A stretch of 64,000 nucleotides of DNA, taken from assembly GCF_000718135.1 (NCBI RefSeq), contig NZ_JOEM01000003.1, positions 301,621 through 365,620 on the forward strand, read 5' to 3'. Shown piece after piece: positions 26,662 through 36,400 of this stretch (position 1 is its first letter; every line of letters starts with the position of its first letter). The notes beneath the pieces were generated by a model. It saw nothing but the letters and a program-made list of their open reading frames with translations, was not told the DNA's origin and did not search any database. Source of the stretch: Streptomyces cyaneofuscatus. Lineage in GTDB: Bacteria; Actinomycetota; Actinomycetes; Streptomycetales; Streptomycetaceae. The position numbers and the translations under genes are program-made.

Positions 26662-28731
26662 GTGCGTAATCTGCTGCCGCTCATCAGCTCCCACTCGGGC
26701 GGGCGTTCCGCGCTGACCTGCCGCTTCCGCTGCGGGGACGCCTGCTTCCAGGAGATCCCCAACACCAGCGAGAACGAGTACGCCGGCGACATCATCGCCC
26801 GTGCCGTCTCGCGTCGCTCGATGATGCGCGCAGCCGCCGTCGTGACGGTCGCCGCCGCAGCCGGAACGGCCGCGCTGACCGGCCCGAACGCCCCGCAGGC
26901 GGAGGCAGCCGCGCTCGCCGGCCACGGCCACAAACCGAACCCGCCCCACAAACCGGCCCCGTCCGGCACCCGGGGCCTGCGGTTCTCGCCGGTCGCGCCC
27001 AACAAGAACGACAAGGTCACCGTCCCCGACGGGTACAGCCAGAACGTGGTGATCCGCTGGGGTGAGCCGATCCTGCGCGGGGCGCCCGCGTTCAACCCGG
27101 AGAAGCAGACCGCCAAGGCGCAGGCGGGCCAGTTCGGTTACAACAACGACTTCCTCTCGCTCCTCCCGCTCCGCGGTGAGCGCGGGCGTCAGGTCCTGGT
27201 GGCCAACCATGAGTACACGGACGAGATCCTCATGTTCCGCGGTTACGATCCGGCCAACCCGACGCGCGAGCAGGTGGAGATCGCCTGGGCCGCGCACGGA
27301 CTCTCCGTGGTCGTCGTCCAAGAGGAGAGCCGCACCGGCAAGCTGGGCGCGGTCAGCCGTCACCCGCTGAACCGCCGGCTCACCGCCACGAGTGAATTCC
27401 GGGTCACCGGACCGGCGGCGGGGAGCGATCTGCTGCGTACGTCCGCCGACCGCACCGGCAGCCGGGTGCTCGGCACCCTCAACAACTGTGCGGGCGGCAC
27501 GACTCCGTGGGGCACCACGCTGCACGGCGAGGAGAACTTCAACCAGTACTTCGCCAACGGCACCACCGCCGAGCACAAGCGGTACGGGATCGGGACCGGC
27601 GCCACCGAGCGCAAGTGGGAGCGGTTCGACCGGCGCTTCGACCTGGCGAAGGAGCCCAACGAGGCCAACCGCTTCGGTTGGGTCGTCGAACTCGACCCGT
27701 ACGACCCGGACTCCACCCCGCGCAAGCGGACCGCGCTGGGCCGGTTCAAGCACGAGGCGGCCGAGCCCCGGCTGACCTCCGACGGCCGCCCGGTCGTCTA
27801 CATGGGCGACGACGAACGGTTCGACTACCTCTACAAGTTCGTCTCCAGCAAGCGGATGAAGAAGGGCACCTCGCGCGCCGCCCGCGAGCACAACCTGACG
27901 CTGCTGGACGAGGGCACGCTGTACGTCGCCAAGCTGACCGGTGACTCCCCGGCCTCCGAGATCGACGGCAGCGGAAAGCTTCCCGACGACGGTGAGTTCG
28001 ACGGCAGCGGCGTGTGGATCCCGCTGGCCACCGGCACCACCTCGCACGTGCCCGGCATGACCGCCGACGAGGTGTACGTCTACACGCGGCTGGCCGGTGA
28101 CAAGGTCGGCGCCACCAAGATGGACCGGCCCGAGGACGTCGAGCCCTCGCCGCGCACCGGCCGGGTCTACGTCGCGCTCACCAACAACACCGACCGGGGC
28201 AAGGAGGGCAAGGCCCCGGCGGACGAGGCCAACCCGCGCAACCTCAACAAGCACGGGCAGATCCTGGAGCTCGCGGAGAACTGGGACGACCCGACGAGCG
28301 ACGGGTTCGCCTGGCGCCTCTTCCTCGTCGCGGGCGACCCGAACGACCCGTCGACGTACTTCGCCGGCTTCCCCAAGGACCGCGTCAGCCCCATCTCCTG
28401 CCCGGACAACGTGGCGTTCGACGACCACGGAAACCTGTGGATCTCCACGGACGGCAACCAGCTCGGTTCGCACGACGGCCTCTTCGGCGTCGCGACCCAC
28501 GGTGACCGGCGCGGTGAGCTGAAGCAGTTCCTGACCGTTCCGGCCGGTGCGGAGACCTGCGGCCCGGTCATCCAGGACCGCCGCGTCCTGGTCGCCGTCC
28601 AGCACCCGGGCGAGGTCGACGGAGCCTCGGTGGAGAAGCCGGCGAGCACCTGGCCCGACGGACCGGGGAAGATCGTCCGTCCCTCCGTCGTCGCGGTCTG
28701 GCGCAAGGACGGACGCGACATCGGGGTGTGA
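26662..28731 (+). CDS. phoX: PhoX-family phosphatase (DUF839), Tat-exported
   Basis: 689 aa. GTG start with GGAGGGAA upstream. A long N region holds a twin-arginine motif SRRSMMR (about residue 52), a hydrophobic stretch (AAAVVTVAAAAGTAALTG) and AEAAA cleavage sites, so the folded enzyme leaves by the Tat system. The body is the PhoX beta-propeller, with acidic and Arg/Glu clusters such as LHGEENFNQYF, YMGDDERFDYLYKF and RPEDVEPSP that in PhoX bind Fe and Ca. It releases phosphate from phosphomonoesters outside the cell. The upstream PHO box fits. Confidence 0.92.
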   Translation: MRNLLPLISSHSGGRSALTCRFRCGDACFQEIPNTSENEYAGDIIARAVSRRSMMRAAAVVTVAAAAGTAALTGPNAPQAEAAALAGHGHKPNPPHKPAPSGTRGLRFSPVAPNKNDKVTVPDGYSQNVVIRWGEPILRGAPAFNPEKQTAKAQAGQFGYNNDFLSLLPLRGERGRQVLVANHEYTDEILMFRGYDPANPTREQVEIAWAAHGLSVVVVQEESRTGKLGAVSRHPLNRRLTATSEFRVTGPAAGSDLLRTSADRTGSRVLGTLNNCAGGTTPWGTTLHGEENFNQYFANGTTAEHKRYGIGTGATERKWERFDRRFDLAKEPNEANRFGWVVELDPYDPDSTPRKRTALGRFKHEAAEPRLTSDGRPVVYMGDDERFDYLYKFVSSKRMKKGTSRAAREHNLTLLDEGTLYVAKLTGDSPASEIDGSGKLPDDGEFDGSGVWIPLATGTTSHVPGMTADEVYVYTRLAGDKVGATKMDRPEDVEPSPRTGRVYVALTNNTDRGKEGKAPADEANPRNLNKHGQILELAENWDDPTSDGFAWRLFLVAGDPNDPSTYFAGFPKDRVSPISCPDNVAFDDHGNLWISTDGNQLGSHDGLFGVATHGDRRGELKQFLTVPAGAETCGPVIQDRRVLVAVQHPGEVDGASVEKPASTWPDGPGKIVRPSVVAVWRKDGRDIGV

Positions 28732-28783
28732 GTTCCGGAAGGTGGGCGGCCTTAATGCCGCCCACCCACCACCCGGTCCGCAT

Positions 28784-28789
28784 TACAGT
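28784..28789 (+). promoter_or_regulatory. -10 box of S4-domain gene (leaderless)
   Basis: TACAGT, then 7 nt, then ATG at 28797. Confidence 0.5.
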
Positions 28790-28796
28790 CGGTCCC

Positions 28797-29198
28797 ATGG
28801 TTTCCGGTGACGCGCCGCAGGCGGAGGGAAGCGTCCGGGTCGATGTGTGGATCTGGTCGGTCCGGCTGACGAAGACCCGTGCCCAGGCGTCCGCCGCCTG
28901 CCGGGCCGGGCATGTGAAGGTCGGCGGTGAGCGGGCCAAGCCCGCCCAGGCCGTCCGCGTCGGCGACGAGGTACGGCTCCGGCATGCGGGACGGGACCGG
29001 GTGGTCGTCGTCTCGAAGATCGTGAAGAAGCGGGTCGGCCCGCCGGTGGCCGTCGAGTGCTTCGTCGACAACAGCCCGCCCCCGCCGCCGCGCGAGCTCG
29101 CGATCCAGGTTCCGGTACGGGACCGGGGCACGGGCCGCCCCACCAAGCGCGACCGCCGTGAGATGGAGCGGCTCCAGGGACGCCCGCCGGAGCTCTGA
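28797..29198 (+). CDS. S4-domain RNA-binding protein (Hsp15-like)
   Basis: 133 aa. S4 fold in residues about 13-75 (VDVWIWSVRLTKTRAQASAACRAGHVKVGG, then VRVGDEVRL), with a basic C-terminal extension (GRPTKRDRREMERLQGR). Hsp15/RqcP-type proteins bind 50S subunits carrying stalled peptidyl-tRNA and help release or rescue. Leaderless mRNA is suggested by the -10 position. It stands alone between phoX and two parS sites. Confidence 0.88.
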   Translation: MVSGDAPQAEGSVRVDVWIWSVRLTKTRAQASAACRAGHVKVGGERAKPAQAVRVGDEVRLRHAGRDRVVVVSKIVKKRVGPPVAVECFVDNSPPPPPRELAIQVPVRDRGTGRPTKRDRREMERLQGRPPEL

Positions 29199-29235
29199 GC
29201 CGATCGGCGGTCCTCCGTGTGGGTTCTGTCCCGTT

Positions 29236-29249
29236 GTTTCACGTGAAAC
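29236..29249. other. parS site (ParB-binding)
   Basis: Perfect GTTTCACGTGAAAC between the convergent S4 and membrane-protein genes. Confidence 0.93.
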
Positions 29250-29261
29250 GTGCCTACGGGT

Positions 29262-29275
29262 GTTTCACGTGAAAC
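29262..29275. other. parS site (ParB-binding)
   Basis: Second perfect GTTTCACGTGAAAC, 26 bp from the previous site, ending 10 bp before the stop of the membrane-protein gene. Confidence 0.93.
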
Positions 29276-29285
29276 GTCGGGACGG

Positions 29286-30209
29286 TCACCCCCGCCCGGC
29301 CCTTCGCCGCCCCAGCAGCACCCGGGCCACCACCGCCCCCACCAGCAGCACCGCCCCGACCACCAGCACCACCCACACCGTGGTCCGCAGCGAGGCGGTG
29401 AGGGCGTCGATCACCGCGGCCGCCGCGTCCCGGTCGTTGGTCGGCACCTCGTCCAGCGCTCGGCTCCGGCCGACCGCCATCAGGATCCGCAGCACGATCG
29501 CCCCGAGGACGAACCCGGCGCCGACGGCCGCCGTCGCGGTCAGGGCGGCCCGGAGCCCGCCCCGTACCGTCGCGATGCCCACCACCAGCACGAGCAGGAC
29601 CAGCGTGGCGATGGCCGGCCAGATGCTGCAGTAGCGCAGCCAGTGGAACGTGTCCCTCAGCGTGTCCGCGCGGTCGGCGCCGATCACCGTGATCTCCGTC
29701 CGCTGGACGGGGATCTGGTCCGCGAACGGCACTCCTTGGCCCACCAGATCCTGCTTGACCTGCTGGATCACCGGGGCCAGGTCGATGGTGACCGCCTCGC
29801 CGCTGTCGCCGTCCAGCGCGGCGGTCACCGCTTCGTGGGCGGTCCGGTTGGCGGTGTCCCAGGCGTTGGCGAAGGCCTCGGTGGTGGTGAAGGACCGCAC
29901 GGTCTCGTGCAGGAAGTCGCGGACCGTGTCCTGGAGCGGGCCGAGGTCGATCTGCTCCATCGCCTCGTCGGTGATCAGGTCCGTGACCGTGCTCTGCACG
30001 GCAGGGTCGGAGGAGAGCGGGGAGACGGCGGCGACGTACCGGTCGGTGTCGTCGATCTCCAGGTCGACCCAGGCGGACAGCGCGCTGAACGGCACCAGGA
30101 CGGCGAGCAGGACGATCAGGGCGGCGGAGAGGGCCGCCGAGACCGCAGAGAACGCCGAAGGCGTCGATGTGGCCGAGTTCGCCGAAGTCGCCGAGGAAGA
30201 GGTCCGCAC
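29286..30209 (-). CDS. Integral membrane protein, unknown function
   Basis: 307 aa. One membrane segment near residues 20-42, a roughly 170-residue outer or inner loop rich in Asp/Thr and predicted helical, then three closely packed membrane segments (about 215-300) and a basic tail (LLGRRRAGRG). I do not recognise a named domain. The GTG start overlaps GGAGGA and the true start could be a few codons later. It is divergent from the next small membrane-protein gene. Confidence 0.72.
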   Translation of the reverse strand: MRTSSSATSANSATSTPSAFSAVSAALSAALIVLLAVLVPFSALSAWVDLEIDDTDRYVAAVSPLSSDPAVQSTVTDLITDEAMEQIDLGPLQDTVRDFLHETVRSFTTTEAFANAWDTANRTAHEAVTAALDGDSGEAVTIDLAPVIQQVKQDLVGQGVPFADQIPVQRTEITVIGADRADTLRDTFHWLRYCSIWPAIATLVLLVLVVGIATVRGGLRAALTATAAVGAGFVLGAIVLRILMAVGRSRALDEVPTNDRDAAAAVIDALTASLRTTVWVVLVVGAVLLVGAVVARVLLGRRRAGRG

Positions 30210-30340
30210 TCCTCCAGGGAATCCCCTGCGGAGCCGGACCGCTCAGGGCCGTACGCCGTTCGAGTTGCCGGGCCGCGCGGGCGGGTGTGCTCTGGAGGAA
30301 CGGGGGCGCGCGACGGGGGCGAGGGAAGGAGCTGTCCGCG

Positions 30341-30748
30341 ATGGTCACACACGCAGCCATGCCCGGCCGGAAGGGGGCCCGCGCGCATGCCCGGCCCCGC
30401 AGTCTCACGCCGTACGCCGTGGCGGTGCCTCTGGCGCTCGGCATCATCTACGGGTTCTACGCCGCGTTCATCCGCCGCGACGGCGGGCCCAGCACCGGCG
30501 GGCAGGTCGTCCTGGGCCTCGTCTCCGGTGCGGCGGTGGCGGCCCTCTGCTTCGCGCTGGGCCGGATCCAGCGGGCGCTGCCGCACGGGCTGCGGGCGCT
30601 CGCGTACGGCGCTCTGACCGCCTGCGCGATCGGCTTCCTGGTGAGCCTGACGGATACCAGCGTGCTGCGGTCGACCGTGCTGGGGCTGGTGGTCGGCGTG
30701 GGTGTCTTCCTGACCACGTTCTACCTCTTCTACTCGCGGGAGCGCTGA
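30341..30748 (+). CDS. Four-TM small membrane protein, unknown
   Basis: 135 aa with GGAG about 9 nt before the ATG. Basic N terminus (GRKGARAHARPRS), then about four hydrophobic helices (around 24-44, 55-74, 84-102 and 112-131) and a short YSRER end. No family recognised. The perfect hairpin at 30798-30832 ends its transcript. Confidence 0.72.
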   Translation: MVTHAAMPGRKGARAHARPRSLTPYAVAVPLALGIIYGFYAAFIRRDGGPSTGGQVVLGLVSGAAVAALCFALGRIQRALPHGLRALAYGALTACAIGFLVSLTDTSVLRSTVLGLVVGVGVFLTTFYLFYSRER

Positions 30749-30797
30749 CCGCGCGGGCCGGCCACGAGGGCTTTTCCAGCCGTGGACACCGACCGTG

Positions 30798-30832
30798 GGC
30801 GCGGCCGCCAGATCGGATCTGGCGGCCGCGCC
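30798..30832 (+). terminator. Perfect 17-bp palindromic hairpin
   Basis: 30798-30814 is the exact reverse complement of 30816-30832 with one base between. Located 50 nt after the four-TM gene and 60 nt before the flavin reductase gene. Confidence 0.75.
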
Positions 30833-30891
30833 GCGGCGTCTGGCGCCCAAGAGGTGAGGGAGCCGGAAGGAAGCGGGAGGAGGAGCGAGCG

Positions 30892-31482
30892 ATGACGGAC
30901 GAGGGCAGGGAGACCGATGAGAGCGGGGACCCGCTGCGGGTCGCGGTGATCATCGGCAGCACGCGCGAAGGGCGCATCGGCGACGCGGTGGGCCGCTGGT
31001 TCATGGAGCGTGCTCGCGTACGGAGCGAGCTCGACCTCGTCGTGCTGGACCTCGCGGAGTTCGACTTCCCCGTGCACTACCCGGAGCGCGCGACGGAACA
31101 GATGACGGAGTTCGCCGGGGCGATCGGGAGGGCCGAGGCCTTCGTCGTGGTCACCCCGGAGTACAACCGCTCCTTCCCGGCCTCCCTCAAGCAGGCCATC
31201 GACTTCGCGTACGACGAGTGGCAGACCAAGCCGGTCGGCTTCGTGAGCTACGGCCACGGCTCGTCCGGGCTGTACGCGGTGGAACAGCTGCGTTCGGTCT
31301 TCACGGAGCTGCACACGGTGACCCTGCGCAACGGGGTCGCCCTCGACTTCCTCCACACACCGCTGGAGGACCGCGCCGGAGCCTGCGCGCGGGACCGGGC
31401 GGTGCGGCTGATGCTCGACCAGCTCGGCTGGTGGGGCTGGGCCCTGCGCGAGGCACGGGCGGTCCGCCCCTATCTCTCCTGA
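30892..31482 (+). CDS. NADPH-dependent FMN reductase family protein
   Basis: 196 aa, flavodoxin-like. Phosphate-binding loop GSTREGRIG near residue 22 and TPEYNRSFPASLKQAIDF in the middle match the NADPH:FMN/quinone reductase family. It probably reduces free FMN, quinones or azo/nitro compounds in the cytoplasm. Strong ribosome-binding site (GGGAGGAGGAG). It lies 76 bp before the ABC exporter genes and may share their transcript. Confidence 0.88.
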   Translation: MTDEGRETDESGDPLRVAVIIGSTREGRIGDAVGRWFMERARVRSELDLVVLDLAEFDFPVHYPERATEQMTEFAGAIGRAEAFVVVTPEYNRSFPASLKQAIDFAYDEWQTKPVGFVSYGHGSSGLYAVEQLRSVFTELHTVTLRNGVALDFLHTPLEDRAGACARDRAVRLMLDQLGWWGWALREARAVRPYLS

Positions 31483-31558
31483 TGTCTCCTGACACCCCCT
31501 TGGCCCTCACCCTCCACCCCTCCCCGAACTTCGACGACGACGCACAAGGAATGGATTC

Positions 31559-32530
31559 ATGAGCACTGAACTGGCCATCGAGACCACGGGGCTGGTGAAG
31601 GTCTTCGGTGAGAACCGCGCGGTGGACGGCGTCGACCTCGCGGTCCCGACCGGCACCGTCTACGGGGTCCTCGGACCCAACGGTGCCGGGAAGACCACCA
31701 CCGTACGGATGCTCGCGACGCTGCTGCGCCCCGACGGCGGCTCCGCCCGGGTGTTCGGCAAGGACGTGGTGAAGGAAGCCGACGCGGTCCGCAGCCGGGT
31801 CAGTCTCACCGGGCAGTACGCCTCGGTCGACGAGGACCTGACCGGCACCGAGAACCTCATCCTGCTCGCCCGGCTCCTCGGCCACTCCAAGCCGGCGGCC
31901 CGCGACCGGGCGGCCCAGCTGCTCGAAGGCTTCGGGCTGTCCGAGGCGGCCGGCAAGCAGGTGAAGAACTACTCGGGAGGCATGCGGCGCCGCATCGACA
32001 TCGCCGCCTCCATCCTGAACACCCCCGACCTGCTCTTCCTGGACGAGCCGACCACCGGCCTCGACCCGCGCAGCCGCAATCAGGTCTGGGACATCGTGCG
32101 CGCGGTCGTCGCGCACGGCACCACGGTCCTGCTGACCACGCAGTATCTGGACGAGGCCGACCAGCTGGCCTCCCGGATCGCGGTCATCGACCACGGACGG
32201 GTGATCGCCGAGGGCACCAAGGGGGAGCTCAAGGCCTCCGTCGGCTCCGGCACCGTCCATCTGCGGCTGCGCGACGCCGCCCAGCGGCCCGAGGCCGAGC
32301 GGGTGCTCTCGCTGGCGCTCGACGCCACGGTCCAGCTGGACGCGGACCCGGTGGCGCTGACCGCCCGGATCGACGCCCACGGTTCCGACCGGGGCGCGGC
32401 GGAACAGGCGGCACGGGCCCTGGCCGAGCTGGCCCGGGCCGGCATCACGGTCGACAACTTCTCGCTGGGACAGCCCAGCCTCGACGAGGTCTTCCTGGCC
32501 CTCACCGACAAGAAGGGAGTGGCGGCATGA
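31559..32530 (+). CDS. ABC exporter ATP-binding protein, DrrA family
   Basis: 323 aa. Walker [12 protein letters not shown]-loop [12 protein letters not shown], signature YSGGMRRR, Walker [13 protein letters not shown], and a C-terminal DrrA-type extension ending [10 protein letters not shown]. Together with the permease overlapping its stop (ATGA), it forms a two-component exporter of drugs or lipophilic metabolites, as in daunorubicin resistance. No biosynthetic genes are nearby, so the substrate is unknown. Confidence 0.93.
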   Translation: MSTELAIETTGLVKVFGENRAVDGVDLAVPTGTVYGVLGPNGAGKTTTVRMLATLLRPDGGSARVFGKDVVKEADAVRSRVSLTGQYASVDEDLTGTENLILLARLLGHSKPAARDRAAQLLEGFGLSEAAGKQVKNYSGGMRRRIDIAASILNTPDLLFLDEPTTGLDPRSRNQVWDIVRAVVAHGTTVLLTTQYLDEADQLASRIAVIDHGRVIAEGTKGELKASVGSGTVHLRLRDAAQRPEAERVLSLALDATVQLDADPVALTARIDAHGSDRGAAEQAARALAELARAGITVDNFSLGQPSLDEVFLALTDKKGVAA

Positions 32531-33384
32531 GCACCACGACCACCAAGACGGAGCTGGAGGACGTCGCGCTCGCCGCGCCGGACAAGGAGCGCCTCTCGGC
32601 TCTCCTGGTCGGCCTGGACCGGCCGCCGAGGCCGAGCGCGCTGTCGGCCTCCCTCACCTTCGGCTGGCGCGCCATGCTGAAGATCAAGCATGTGCCGGAG
32701 CAGCTCTTCGATGTGACGGCTTTCCCGATCATGCTGGTCCTGATGTACACGTACCTCTTCGGAGGGGCGCTGGCCGGCTCCACGCAGGAGTACATCCAGT
32801 TCCTGCTGCCCGGCATCCTGGTGATGAGCGTCGTGATGATCACGATGTACACGGGCGTCTCCGTCAACACCGACATCACCAAGGGCGTCTTCGACCGGTT
32901 CCGTACGCTGCCGATCTGGCGGCCCGCGCCGATGGTCGGCTATCTGCTCGGCGATGTCCTGCGCTATGTGCTGGCGTCGGTGGTGATGCTCGCCGTCGGC
33001 ATGATCATCGGCTTCCGGCCGGACGGCGGGGTGCTCGGGATGCTGGCGGGGGTGGCCCTGCTGCTGGTCTTCGCGTTCGCGTTCTCGTGGATCTGGACCA
33101 TGTTCGGGCTGCTGCTGCGCACCGAGAAGTCGGTGATGGGCGTCAGCATGATGGTGATCTTCCCGTTGACCTTCCTCAGCAACGTCTTCGTCGACCCGAG
33201 CACGATGCCGGGCTGGCTGCAGGCCTTCGTGAACAACAGCCCGATCACCCACCTGGCCACGGCGGTGCGCGAGCTGATGGCGGGCAACTGGCCCGCGGCC
33301 GACATCGGCTGGTCGCTGGGGTGGGCCGGACTGATCATGGTCGTCTTCGGCACCGTGACGATGCGGCTCTACAACCGGAAGTGA
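32527..33384 (+). CDS. ABC exporter permease, DrrB/ABC-2 family
   Basis: 285 aa with six hydrophobic segments after a soluble N-terminal stretch; the ABC-2 signature region ([36 protein letters not shown], in two parts) is typical of DrrB. ATG overlaps the ATPase stop. The last codons (YNRK) and stop lie in the first unit of a 20-bp tandem repeat. Confidence 0.92.
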   Translation: MSTTTTKTELEDVALAAPDKERLSALLVGLDRPPRPSALSASLTFGWRAMLKIKHVPEQLFDVTAFPIMLVLMYTYLFGGALAGSTQEYIQFLLPGILVMSVVMITMYTGVSVNTDITKGVFDRFRTLPIWRPAPMVGYLLGDVLRYVLASVVMLAVGMIIGFRPDGGVLGMLAGVALLLVFAFAFSWIWTMFGLLLRTEKSVMGVSMMVIFPLTFLSNVFVDPSTMPGWLQAFVNNSPITHLATAVRELMAGNWPAADIGWSLGWAGLIMVVFGTVTMRLYNRK

Positions 33385-33450
33385 CCGGCCACTACCGGAA
33401 GTGATCGGCCACCACCGGAGGTGACCGGCCACCACCGGAAGCGACCGACC
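33374..33450. repeat. 20-bp tandem repeat, about 4 units, overlapping a stop codon
   Basis: Units of the form ACCGGAAGTGACCGGCCACT start at 33374, 33394, 33414 and 33434; the last is partial. The permease stop TGA (33382-33384) is inside the first unit. Confidence 0.9.
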
Positions 33451-33490
33451 GTCTGTGACCCGGCGCCGAAACTGGCGCCGGGTCACAGAC
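33451..33490. terminator. Bidirectional terminator, 17-bp perfect stem
   Basis: 33451-33467 pairs perfectly with 33474-33490 around GAAACT. The right arm includes the stop of the convergent AAA gene. Confidence 0.9.
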
Positions 33491-36400
33491 GCCACTCCGG
33501 GGCGTCGCCGGGGCGGTAGGCGCAGGTGGTGCCCGTGGTCACCGATTCCCGCAGATGCGCCGCCAGTTCGGGGTGCAGGGCGTCCAGCTTGCGCAGGGTG
33601 TCGCGGATCCGGGCGGTCACCGTCTTGCGGGCCCGCTCGGTCTCGTCGCCCAGGCGGCGGCTCCGGCCACCGAGCCCCGCCGCGGTGCGCAGCTGGTCGA
33701 GGAGGGCCTGCCGCTCCCGGTCGTACGCCTCCACCTGCCGGGTGTCGTCCCGGGCCGCGGCGCGGTCTATCTCGGCGTCCAGCCGGGCCAGATGCTCCTT
33801 GTACCGGCGCTTGGCCTCCTCGTCGAGCACCGGGTCGCCGCCCAGCCGGCCGGCGGCGGCCGCGACGGCCCCGCCCTCGGGGGCGAGCAGGTGCACGGCC
33901 GGGACGTCGGTACCGGGGAGCCCCAGCAGGCTGTGGAGGTCCCGCAGCCCCTTGGCGTCGGGGACGTGCACGGTCCGCCCGCCCCAGCACAGCTGCCATA
34001 CGGACCCGTCGCGGCGGAACTCGGCGGCGGCCGGAGCAGGCGGCGGGACGGCAGCGGCGGCGGGGACGCCGGGTCCGTGGCCGGCGGCCGGCGGGAGTGC
34101 GCGGAGGGCGGGACCCTCGGAGGCCAGGTGGTGCAGGCCCAACTCGCCCGCTTCCCGCTCCGCTTCGCCGAGGAGCGCGCGGGCCCGGCCGGTGTCGCCC
34201 GGCTCCGCGCGGGCGAGGAGGGCGCGGGCCAGGTGCAGCCGGGAGCGTACGGCCCAGGGGCGGGCGCCCAGGCGGTCCGCGGAGGCGGCGGCCTCGGTGA
34301 GCGTGGCCACCGCCGTGTCCCGGTCGTCGCGGGCGGCGGCGAGCATCCCGAGCCAGAGGTCGACGGGGCCGCCGATGTCGCACCCGTACAGGGAGACGAC
34401 CCACTGGCCGGTGTACGGCGTGAGCTCGTCCTCGGCGCGGGTGATCAGGCGGCGGTCGCCGGTGGTCGTGGCCGTCTGGGCCAGCAGCCGGAGCCAGAGC
34501 GGCATGAAGGCCCGTGGATAGGGGGCCGCGCGGTCGGACTGCTCGGCGATCAGCCGGAGGGCCGGGGCCGCGTCGCCCTGCTCCACCGCGGTGAGCGCCT
34601 CCAGCAGCCCGGGATACGGATACCGGGCGCCCGGCAGCGCGGCGAGGACCTTCTCGGCCTCCGCGAAGCGCCCCCGGAGCAGGTGCAGGGACCAGTGCAG
34701 GTGGCACCCCATGAAGCCGAACGCCTCGTGGTCCTCGCCCTCCAGGCCGAGTTCCTCGCCGTTGAGCGCGTCGGCCGCCTCGGTGAACCGGCCCTGGAGG
34801 GAGGCGATGAGGCTGCCGTCGACGGCGACGACCAGGGCGAACCGGGGCAGCTCCGAGCGCTCGGCGGCCCGGATGAGCGTGCGGTACTGGTCGATGAAGC
34901 CCGGGTCGCCGAGCTCCAGCAGGGCGACCCACCGCATGGAGGTGGCGTGCAGCTCCATGTCCAGGTTCTGGGTGCGCCGGCCGACGACGGCCATCTCGTC
35001 GGTCAGCCCGAGTCGCTCCACCGCCGAGCCGAGACCCCATACGGAGTCGTGGCGCGCCCAGAGCGAGAAGGCGAGGGCCTCGTCGTCCGAGCCGTCGCGG
35101 GCCAGGGCCATGATGTGGATGGCCAGCTCCTGCGCGAGCCGGTCGGCGGAGAGGCTGTCCTGCCCGTCCTTGCCGGTGACCTTGCGGTGGGCCTCGCCGA
35201 GGAACGTCACCATGAACGCCTCGCCGCCGCCCAGGGTGCCCCGGCGGTACAGGGTGATCGCCACCCGGGCCAGCAGCTCGGGATCGTCCAGCTCGCGCGC
35301 CAGGTCCACCGCCCGGTCGAGCAGGCGGCGCGCCTCGGCACTCTCCCCGGCGTGCCGCAGCTGTTCCCCGAGGTCGAGGCAGATCAGCGCGGTCCGGCGC
35401 CGGTCGGGAGCCTGAGCCGGACCTGACCGCCCCGAGTCCCTTTCCGGGGCCGCCTCGCCGCCCGCCTCCCCCGACGCCACCGCGAGGGCCCGGCGGTAGT
35501 GGCCGATGGCCTCCTCGTCGGCGAGGCGCCCCGAGGCGTCCCGGGCGGCGGCGAGCAGCAGATCGACCCGGCGGTCGCGCTCCAGCTCCGCCCCGGCGAG
35601 GTGGGCGTGGCGGGCCAGGTCCCCGGGGAGCACCGCGTCGTCGAGGCCGCCGTGCGCGTCCAGCGCCCGTACGGCGGCGGCGTGGCGGCGGCGGGCGTCC
35701 GCGTCCCCGAGGGAGGCGTACAGCGTCTCACGGAGCAGGTCGTGGGCGAAGGCGTAACTCCCGGAGGGGAGCGGGACGACGACCCGGGCGACGATCGCCG
35801 ACTCCAGCAGCCGCTCCACCTGGGGGACCGGGGAGCCGTGCACCACGGCCAGCACCTGCCGGCGGAACTCCCGGCCGAGCACGGCGGCGGCGGTCAGCAG
35901 GGAGACGACGGTGCCCGGCAGCAGGCTCAGCCGTTGCCGGACCGCCTCCCGCACCCCGGGCGGGATGGTGGACACGGGGCTGCCGCTGTGCCAGAGCCGG
36001 GCCGTCTGCTCGACGAAGAACGGGTTGCCGCCGGTGCGCCGGTGGACCTCGTCGACCAGGCGCGGCTCGGGCTCACGGCCCGTCGTCACGGCCATCAGCG
36101 CCCCCACCTCGTCGCGGCCCAGGCCGGTCAGCGTGAGGGTGGCCGAGGCGCGCGAGACGAGGGGCAGGATCAACTGCTGGAGCGGGTGGCCGGGGGCTTC
36201 CACCTCGACGTCCCGGTAGGTGCCGATGAGCAGGAGCCGCTCGAACCAGGCGTGCTGGGCGGCGAATTCGAGCAGGCGCAGCGAGGCCGGGTCGGCGCTG
36301 TGGAGGTCGTCCAGGACCACGACCAGCGGGCGGGCCTGGGAGAGGGTGACGAGGGCCGTGGTCACCGCGTCGTACAGCCCGAAGGCCTCGGGGCCGTCGG

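Noticed and set aside
33374..33450. CRISPR-like array
   Set aside because: Units are contiguous with no spacers, only about four copies, and no cas genes; same for the 13-, 16- and 21-bp arrays.
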